64,000 nucleotides of DNA from contig OX375873.1 in assembly GCA_947359465.1 (NCBI GenBank), positions 41,760,437 to 41,824,436 of the forward strand. The letters are read 5' to 3'. Below, piece by piece: positions 54,810 to 64,000 of the stretch (the first letter of the stretch is position 1; each line of letters begins with the position of its first letter). A model generated the notes under the pieces. The model was not told the DNA's origin. It did no database searches and worked only from the letters and a program-made list of their open reading frames with translations. The position numbers were made by a program, and so were the translations under genes. This stretch comes from Metellina segmentata (lineage: Eukaryota; Arthropoda; Arachnida; Araneae; Tetragnathidae).

Positions 54810-57800
54810 AAAAAATATTGTTTTGTTGACTATGAGTGCGAGAGCACTCACCGTAAATCGTCGTTTTTGTTAATTGAGTTGAACATGAAAAGAACGTAAG
54901 AAAGGGAATTATAAATTTCCCTCAAAATCGTATTTTGTAGTAGTAACCTTAATGTCACCTTTCGTCATTTTGTAGCTTTGTCATACAACTAGGGTGCGAT
55001 GTATGTGAAATGTATTACATGAATGGATATGCAAGTGTAGGATTTGTGTCCAAAGTAAGTGGTAGAAATTATAAAGATGGCGAAAGGTGTTAAAATATTA
55101 TTTTATTCTACGAAAAACGTAATTCATTATATATCTTGATCATCTCTTCAATCTAGAGTAAACCAATTCAAACAGAGTAAGGTCGGGTATTTTGCTAGTT
55201 AGGTATAAAATGTTTCAAATCAAGAAAAACATTCTCATTTTATTTGCTGTTGAGGATATTTCACAAAAACGTTTGTTTGGTTTTGAAACTGATGTTGATT
55301 GATATCCTGATAACCTTATGAGAGGCAAACGTCGTTCGAGAGACGGTAGCTTTGAAAAAAAATTTGAGTTGACAGTGGGACTGATATAGTTTAATTCCAG
55401 TAAAAAACGATAAGGGGTAAGAATGCTAAACAACCCAACTGCCATTTCATTACAATATATTTTTCGTTGAAACGCGTTTAAATAATACAGGAATTTAAAT
55501 GTAAATAACTTAAACACACTGCTGTTTAGAGAACCAACATAAGAAAGTTACAGAAATGAAATTCATTTGAGCGATGACATGTTGTACAATGCATAAATTC
55601 TTGAAATTACATGACCTGTTTGACTAAAGAAACATGCTGAAAACAGTCATTTATGTATTCACCTTTAGCGGCTAAATAGCTGCATACGGCGTGACACTGA
55701 TTGATGAATATTCTAGATGGCTATCTGTGAAATGTAGTTCCAGGAAGATTCAACACGGATTTACAGTTTATCAGTTGTGACTACGGGTGGTGACATACGG
55801 ATCAATTTTCGAGTATTCTATACCACATGTGATCGATGAGATGAAGAAAAAGGCCAAGGAAGAAATGGTACTTGTTGGTCACAGAAGAAGCGTTGGACTA
55901 TTTAGGCTACACAGGGATGAGCTTTGTCCTGGTGAAGGACAGCTCCCGAGAAGGTCAGGACTGTTTGAAAGGCAGGCCTTCTGATTCCATGACCTCTGTG
56001 ATATAATACCTCTGAAGGTTCTTTCAGCTGATATTTTAATCTTTTGCATTTGCTATGACAAAGTACCTGTCTGAAAAACTTTCGCTACATCGAACAAATC
56101 TTGGAGTTAAAGCAGTATCAATGTGATTAAGCTGAAACTAATTTTGTTCATAATTTAATTAAGTGTAGTTTAATTAAACGCATTTTATACAAACAGCTAC
56201 CCAGTTTTGTGTTTTGATAATATGAGTAATGGACTAAAAGCGTTAAAAAAAATCCTGGTTTAACTTTCCCAATTTGACATAATATATGCATGAACTCAAT
56301 CCCAGTTTCACAATGTTTTTATTTTAATTTTATTTCCAATGGCAAGGCTGAGTACAGATTGCAAAAACAAATGCAATGCAGAAATACATTACAGGTTTCA
56401 CAATGTGAGAATATCCATTTCAGTACTTTTGCAGCGAAGATTAGTTTTACTACCCGCCCTCGCCCGAGAGGTTATGCCGCTTCAGATATGACAAGTCTTT
56501 GCTTCCTCAGTAGCTTCGTTATGTTGCCGAACAGCTTTTTGAGCTTTGTCTACTTCACTTGATTGAGTTACGTTCACTTCCAATTGCTGTTCTCGTATCA
56601 ACTTTGTGTTGATTTTAATTTGATTACAAATTGAATTCTCCTAGTGAAATGTTCTATATCAAATTTTGCTTCCATGGAAACAATGTATTAAGTTGAAAAT
56701 AGTTGCGTTGATCTAAAAATTTGAGGGAAAATAAGTTGTGTAAATTCTTTGGCACCATAGCTCAGCGTTCGAGAGTTTTTGATTTTCTGCCTCATATCAA
56801 GATCACATATTTTTCTTTAAGAACTTTTACGCAATTTACATTAAGGAATAAATGGCACATAAAGTCTTCATTGGTGAAACGTTTTGTGGAAATATCAATA
56901 GAAGCTACAGGTACGATATCGCGAATGTCAGAGAGAAAACTGTTCTCATGCTTAGAAAAATCAATTCACGTGTCTTAATTTTAAAGTTCATTGTTAACAT
57001 AAAAAATACCACTCGTGCGCTTTTCAAGTAATGTCTGAGGGGCAATGCAGGAACGACAGCTAAAATAAATAGCTGCTTGTGACCAACTTCTGAACTCTAG
57101 TTCAATGATCTCTGGGTAAGGTCTCTGAGAAATTTTCAAGAATGTAGTTCATTAATCTCTCTTATCTATCAGTGTGGTGAAAAAAAAATCCTAAACCTCG
57201 TATTTCGTTTTTAATTTTGTTTTTATATTGTTTGTTTTTCGCCTCACGTGCGTTTTAGTCTCGTGTGTGTGATTTCTATTCCCAACCCAAAACACAGATT
57301 CTTATTCTTTTCACAAAATCTCGTGACACCGAATATCGTGCTTTGGTTATTCATCGAAATAGTTTATATAGTACTTGAAGTGTCGTTCTCTGTGCTGGAT
57401 GTAATTTTATCATGCGCCTTCATAATAGCGAAGGATTGAAATAAAAAGAATAAAGCAGTGTTCAAAAGTGTTTCAAGAGAAAGACGTGAGAACTTTGCCA
57501 AAAAACCCAGCGAGAAGAAAAATTCAAGCTGTATTTTTGCCCCCTTAATACCCTTAAGCCCTTAATACCCAGTTTGACATAATCTAAAATACAAGTATTT
57601 ATCACATCACTTATTTAAAAAGTATTAAATTAATAATAGTATAAATTAATAATAAAAGATACATTGATTTAAAATTAGAGTTTATTAGCATTCTTGTGTG
57701 TGTCCCTAATTTGTCTAGAAAAAATTATGTTTGTCGGAAATTTAACACTATTCCTTTAAATGTTCATCGAAATGGATTAATATAAGCTTTCAAAAACGTT

Positions 57801-59190
57801 TATGAATGCATTTAATGGTGTACTAATTATTAGATCGTATTTACATAATTCTTTTTCGACAGATTATTTGTTAAGTAAATTTTGCCCTTCTCCCATAGTA
57901 TCTGTTTAATAAACTAATGATAATATCCCAGAACATTTTTATCATTATTAGATCATTTAAATTTTAAAATTATTTACATAAGAAGGTTTTTTAATCTTAA
58001 ATCAATATTATTTCATCGACTTTCAAGCGAAACACCGCATGTCAAAGTTTTCAAGTATAATGAGTTGTTTAGCTTTTTTAGACTAGAATGGTAATGATCT
58101 TTGGACTGTTTAAGTGTTCACTAATCATTTTTCCTTTGCAGGAAGTTAGATTTCTTTTTGAGAAACACACTAGTGAATATAATTTCCCCCTTAGGTTTTT
58201 CAAAATTATGTTTTTTTCAATGGGTTTTCCACTTTTAGTCAACGATTTAAGAAACTCAATAGATTATTTAAAAAAGAAATCATATTTATTCGTATGTTTT
58301 TAATCAAACAGGAAACTGAAGTACTGGTTAGTATTTAATTAAAATCTCATGTCGTACATCTGTTTAATAACTAATAGGTTTCAGATAAAAAAAATTAAAA
58401 ATTATAAACATTTTGATAGGATTGTATATCTTTTAAATACATAAAAATATAACAATATATTTCTCAACATCTAGAAAAGAAACATTTAGCATCTCCGGAA
58501 AATATCAGTTAAAGAATTTTTGCTTTAAGTCGACGGTATAAGTTATCTACTAATAACAATTCCTCTTTTTATGTATGATATGTATTTTCGTTCTTATAAA
58601 GCAATGAATTATACGAAATTTATTTTTAGCAATTATTTTTCAATTTGCCCTATTCTCTATTTGTTAATAATAGGTTTTCTTCATATATTGTTCAGGATAG
58701 TTGATTTTTTAAAGTGGAATTTGAAAAAGTTGCATGAGAAACTATTAACTATTTCTGCGAAACTTAACACATAAATAATAAATTTTCAAAAACTACTAAA
58801 TATGGAATGCATTTTTATACGCGCGCGACCGAATTTGAATAATTCGTTTTATACATTGCCCATATAAGAGTAACCTGTTCATTATACACAAGATATAAAA
58901 ATAGTGGGATCGACCTTCACTCGAAGCCCAAATCTCGGCCCGGTTGTTTAAGAGGGCGTTTACTGACCAGTTTGATTGGTCACCCTCAGAAAGCTACACT
59001 TCCACTTGAAGAGATTGAAAACAAAGCCCCGAGCACCGGCAAAGAGTGCAATGAACTGAGACGAGTTTGAGAGATCTTTTCACACCAACTACCTGCGAAC
59101 GACAGCGGTTGCTATGAGGAACGAAACAGAAACAAGACGCTCCACGGAACACGCTGTCCTTGTCCTTGCAGGCTCTGAGAAAAATGGTGG
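54810..59190. other. AT-rich stretch without recognisable genes
   Basis: No coding family or transposon end was recognised. An open frame at 55787-55984 (IDEMKKKAKEEMVLVGHRRS) and a less AT-rich block at 59015-59180 have no known motif. Confidence 0.4.
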
Positions 59191-59194
59191 TCAA

Positions 59195-59545
59195 ATACCA
59201 AATCGTGAATTTATTGAATAATAAAAAGTATACTTTCGGTAATGAATTCTGGTAATAATTTAATCCTTTCGTGAATAGGTTTATTTATTAAAGCATTAGA
59301 GAAACCTTTTTCACTGTAACATGGCTTCTTAAAAGATTTCATTAAAAGAACGGTAGAACTATTTTTAAACATCGAGATAAAGGTAAAAATAACGATTTTC
59401 TCACACCGTCGCACTTTCACTACAAAGTGTCGTAACTAAAAAAAAAAAAAAACGCGTTTTCTTCTGAAAAAATTTAAATAATTTGAAATTACGAATTTAT
59501 TGGATAATAAAAACATACTTTCCACATCGAATTCTGTTAACAACA
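59195..59545. repeat. Two ~65-bp direct repeats 287 bp apart
   Basis: CGTGAATTTATTGAATAATA at about 59203 and ACGAATTTATTGGATAATAA at about 59491 both continue through ACTTTC...GAATTCTG. This is a local duplication; its nature is unknown. Confidence 0.7.
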
Positions 59546-62520
59546 CTGGTACACAAGATTTTTATGACGTAACAAATTTAGCTGTTTTTAATTAATTTTT
59601 GAGAACTGATTTCAGATATGGCTTTAAAAAATGAGCACATTTGTGCTATTGTAAATCGAATATTCGTTATGTTTCAAAATTAGCTATTTGAGTCCTGTAA
59701 AAGGACGCCATATCTTTTAATTTTCCTCTTCGGAACTTGCCATTTTATGGGCGGTAGCAGGTTATTTCACCGGTAGAGGATATGTTACCACATCCGAAAG
59801 AGAGAGAAACGCTTTTGTTATATTTTTCATCGAAGTAGAAAGAAACAAGTGCTGCCTGTTTGTAAGCAAAATTTGGAACAAAGGCAGATTTGAGGATGTA
59901 TTAAGGTTAAATAAAAGTTTTGCAATTTTGTGGACAGTACCTTTTAAAATCTCAATCTTTCATTTATGAAGACCGAAGAAAGCCCCAAATAAACTGAATG
60001 ATCTCGTTCGAAACCTAGTCCTTCCAAACAACCCACACATGCTAAACTTTTATGTTACAGCCTTCAAGAGTGGAATATTCTAGCTACGAGTACACGGGTT
60101 TTCGTGTTAAGGAATAAGATGTGTTTTTATCTTCCTTCTAAACAACGTAGGATGATATGAGCTTTTCTCAGATATTCCAGGGCTGATGTCGGAATTGGAA
60201 ATATCTCATAATCACAAGGAATGGCTTCTATTTATTGACTTATTAAAGGTTAGTTTAAAAGTTGTTCTGTGATACAACTGAAACCAAAAACCTTCCATAT
60301 AAGTAACACATGTAAAAATGAAGACTCATATAAGCATAAAAGAAAGGTTTACTGAAATAAAACATGACCACATTAAGTGGTCAATATTTTTGTTCCACCA
60401 CTTCAAAACGGGACTTATGAAAAACATTGTATAGGCTATGAATAAATGTTTTAACTTTTGCACTGCAAATACATAAATATAGATTTGGGCAAATGTCACG
60501 AATTTTTATATTTAATAGAATAAAGGGTATTCACTCCAACTTACAGACTTACTAGTCCGTCCCTACGAATAAGTTTATCCTGGCATGTCAAAAAATACTC
60601 GATGGTGAGTATTGTAAGGAACGGTGTTATGGAATGCTAGTAAATACCCCTCACAAAAATCAGGAAACCATGCCATGACACACAACAAATTCTGCTTTCT
60701 TAGACCTTTCTTAGTATTTAATTTTTTTATAATTTGAAGCATAAAAATGTTAATTACTTTAGACATCTAAACGAGATGAATATTCCTGTAAATCTTTATT
60801 TGTGGCTTTGTAGAAGTGGGCTAATGTCCATTTTGCAAGGTAATAGTCGATTTAGGATTTTTTTTACACTTCAAAACAGCATACGTAAAATACTTTCCAA
60901 TGTTTAGATTCTATCAATATAGATTTTCAGGTGGACATTTTTATATTATAACTTTCATTAATATGAAGTCGTTTGTGGATATAACTGAAAACCAGTAAAT
61001 TTGGACATCGCCCTCCTTTTTGTTTACCAAAGTACAGATATAATACATGTAAAAACAATTTGTTAAGAATTTTTTATAGCAGGAAAAATAAGAAATTAAC
61101 TACTTGCCAATTTATGAGATCACAAATAGACACTACAAGATATTTTTTTAAGACCCGAAGTTCTTATTAATTTTATCTTTGACTTTTAAAACTAAAATAT
61201 CATTTGTTGAATTTCATGTTAACTGTATACTTTATTCTTTGCTATATTTTCTTGTGTGTTGTGCAGTATCTTTTTACTGCCTGCTGTTTTATTGCTTTGT
61301 TTTAAGTGTCAAACAGATTTTTTTATGTATGGCAATATGGATAAATAAATATAATACCGGCAGTCGAATCGGAAAGGTGCGATCAAAAACAGTACTCTAT
61401 GCAGTACCTCAGTACTCCCAAGCTACGTTTTGTCACGTGATTCTTGAGAAAAATTGAAAAACCTTTCCTGACTTTTCGATTTCAGCCGGCACATAAGTCG
61501 TAGTATATATACACATTCTGCAGAATGCACGTGTAATTTATCAATCTTGCCCACGTAACATTTTCACTATTGAAATATTTCCGATCATTTCGGAATATGT
61601 AAGTTCATATGATCAAATTTATTTTCAAACACTTTTTCTTTGTTCTAAATGTTTTCTCACACTTCAATTTTGTTTTAAAACTTCATCTTATTCTGCGGTG
61701 GCCATCTAACAATTGAAGAAAGGCGAATATATATGGTGGGAAAATGTGATAAAAGCATTAATTACTTCATTGTTTTCGAATTTATGAAATTAAGTTTCAG
61801 ATAATTTATGGAAGATACATATCTTCAGATACGTTTACGAACTTTTTCTAATTCAGAGTAACTAAGTAAGAGAAAATCTATTTCTGGAAAAGTCTGGCAA
61901 AAAGCATATTCGATTAATCTAGATTAAATATGCTTAATATAGTAAGGGGGTCACCTGCGGTGACAAAAAACAAAAATGCGTAATCGACATTTAATGTAAT
62001 CAAACTGCTAAATGTATCGGGGATTTATCACTAGACAAAGTATTAACTAATTTGAAGAGACATACAGATGTTTTTGTATGTAATTAAAATTAAAGTATCC
62101 ATAGTGAAAATATTATTTTAAAAATACAAGCTCAAAATTACTTTAGGTTTTGTATTAAATTGATTAGCAATATTTCATCAATTTAAATTGTTCCTACGTG
62201 TTAGTAATGGATGCAAAAATATCCTATGTTCTTTGTTGAAGAATATTAAAATGTTCCGATGTATTAAGATACCAATATACACAGAGAGAATCAATAATTG
62301 TGATGTTTTTAATTTAGCGCTATTAATACGAAAGATTTACAAAGTTATAAACTATGTACTCTTTTTAGTACCATGATGTGCTTGCTATTTTCACGAACAG
62401 CTTTGACATGAGAACGTATGAGACGTCAAATGAATTACTAAGTCAACTTAATTACTATACTCCATTTTTTCTTTCCTATGTTAAGAAAATTATATTCATT
62501 GATTCCTCTCAATGTAGTAT
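59546..62520. other. AT-rich stretch without recognisable genes
   Basis: No coding family, RNA gene or transposon end was recognised. A short palindrome GTCACC-TGC-GGTGAC lies at about 61950-61964. Confidence 0.4.
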
Positions 62521-62524
62521 CTAA

Positions 62525-63144
62525 ACTATTATAAAAGTAAGTGTTTGTCTGTCTGTTTGTTTGTTTCTTTCCCGTGATGTCCTGACGAATCTATGGCACT
62601 TATAGTAATGAAATTTGGCACACAGGAAGTCCGAATGTTTTGCAAATTTACGGTCAAGGGGAATTTTTAAATTCAATCTAGAACATTTTAAAAGGAATTT
62701 AATAGTATTTTCACCACTCTCATTCCAACGCGGTAATTCCGAGGAATGAAGAAACATCAAAATTCAGACTTTTTGTCCTCACGTGTCACCTTGACGTCAG
62801 CCTTTGGAACCATGCCATTGTTTTTCATCTCCGGGGAGAGAATACATTCGAATGACCTTCCTATATTTCGAGATTCATTCATTTTGATTTCCTGCGAAAC
62901 GGATTCCAGTAAAGGAAGCATATTGCATTTTCTGCCCTTCGCGTTAAAATAAAAATAAAAACAGATTTTCATTTTAGCGAAGGAGAGCAAAGAAATAAAA
63001 ACATTTTACTGGGATTGTGAAGTTCTTTCTCAATTGTTAAAGATAGATTGAAAATTTCAACAGATTTGAAATCTGCGGAAAATTTTAGAAAATCCAAACA
63101 CCACGGGCACGGGCAACGCTGGGCTAGCCACGCAGTAGCTAGTA
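62525..63144 (-). repeat. Dispersed repeat copy, minus strand (TACTAGC...TATAATAG family)
   Basis: On the minus strand it starts TACTAGCTACTGCGTGGCTA and GCGTTGCCCGTGCCCGTGG, and ends CACTTACTTTTATAATAG. The 3' part (AAATGTTCTAGATTGAATTT, then TGTGTGCCAAATTTCATTAC and CCATAGATTCGTCAGGACA) matches 540-722 and 1203-1378 well. The middle is different, so the family is heterogeneous. Confidence 0.7.
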
Positions 63145-63149
63145 TTACA

Positions 63150-64000
63150 TATAAAGACATTGTTTATAATATAGCGAAAAATGTTTTTAAATATTACTGT
63201 CTTCCTTGACATATCTTCAATCAGTCTAAATTAAGGTAATTTAGTTTCAAAGTTTTGGTAAGAAACCGCAAATATAAAATATTGATGAAAGATGTAAAAT
63301 GGGGTGGATGTAGTTAATATTTCCTCATTTAGGTCTGGAATTTGACAACTATAAATTTACATTTACTAAGACTTATTTTTTAACAATGCAAGGATACTAT
63401 GTGTGCATTAGATTTTTCTCTCTACCCTCCTAAAATTCTATAGAATAATTTATTCACATTCAATAAAACAATGGATACTCTCAGTGGAAATTCCATCCAA
63501 CAGGATGTAAACAAGGTTTATGTGGTAGATTTCCTTTACCTATTCGTCTAACTACTTGTTCATAAAAAAAACAATTGATTTTGAGACATTGACATCCAAT
63601 AGATCCCATTTCATTGTAGACCTCAACTATAATGTAACTGTCGATAGACTTTCCAAGGAGTCACAGCTGAGCCTTTTCATACACCTTGCCCACTAAAGCT
63701 TTAAGAGTTATTTGACATAAAAAAGAACTCAAACAATAAAATGTAGAGTCCAGCCAATTTATATCTGGTACCACATACCACCCTGGATATGAATGACAGA
63801 AATCGTCAGTCTGCCCTTTCTAGAATTGTTAACGGACACATCCAACCTGAATCCTTTGTTCTGGTCCGCATGGTATTTTTTAACTTATCTAAAATGTTAC
63901 ACTGACCATACCTCTCCAGGCCATATTGAGGCCTGTGTTGGTCTGATGTGATCTCTATGCAAGTCTTGATCAAGTGCTTTGCTTTTTGAGCGTGTTTGAA
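63150..64000. other. Stretch without recognisable genes
   Basis: AT-rich to 63480, then less so. No motif, exon or repeat end was recognised. Confidence 0.4.

Noticed and set aside
1..64000. CRISPR arrays, operons or bacterial features
   Set aside because: The split gene, eukaryotic transposons and SINE show a nuclear eukaryotic genome, and no regularly spaced direct repeats with unique spacers are present.

Overview
The window looks like nuclear DNA of an invertebrate animal, most plausibly an arthropod. It is AT-rich, has one split gene with GT-AG introns, and carries many decayed Tc1/mariner, pogo/Tigger, hAT and Harbinger-like DNA transposons plus a tRNA-derived SINE. A chelicerate such as a spider is my guess from the transposon mix and long introns, but nothing in the sequence proves it.

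Only one host gene is clearly supported. It is an SSUH2 (ssu-2) homologue on the + strand, with eight coding exons between 2099 and 11785 and a poly(A) signal at 12344. Its first coding exon or exons were not found. Its introns carry a decayed mariner (about 2849-4122), a 0.6-kb dispersed repeat (6172-6776), a pogo-like MITE (6774-7135), a cluster of short perfect hairpins (7831-8134), and a 185-bp tandem satellite (8473-9600) interrupted by a Tigger-like element (8592-9158).

From 12.4 kb to the end I see no convincing host gene. 13.8-23.0 kb is a transposon graveyard: a 1.9-kb hAT sits in a Tc1 copy, next to a Harbinger-like MITE, then a Tc1 pseudogene, a hAT C-terminus split by a short MITE, another Tc1 pseudogene, and the 5' part of a minus-strand hAT. 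24-36 kb holds a degenerate SINE, a 235-bp higher-order tandem repeat, a GC-richer island, an internally deleted minus-strand Tc1, a further Tc1, an inverted-repeat element and a short hAT-like MITE. 36-54 kb has a hAT 5' fragment, an intact-looking SINE with target-site duplications, a 1.5-kb pogo-like element, a 34-bp tandem repeat, two copies of a 630-bp repeat and a 570-bp Tc1 remnant. 54-62.5 kb is mostly featureless AT-rich DNA, and one more dispersed-repeat copy lies at 62.5-63.1 kb.

Several insertions are clean enough that removing the element and one duplicated target restores the interrupted repeat or reading frame. I did not find an obviously new biological system. The least explained structure is the hairpin cluster at 7.8-8.1 kb.
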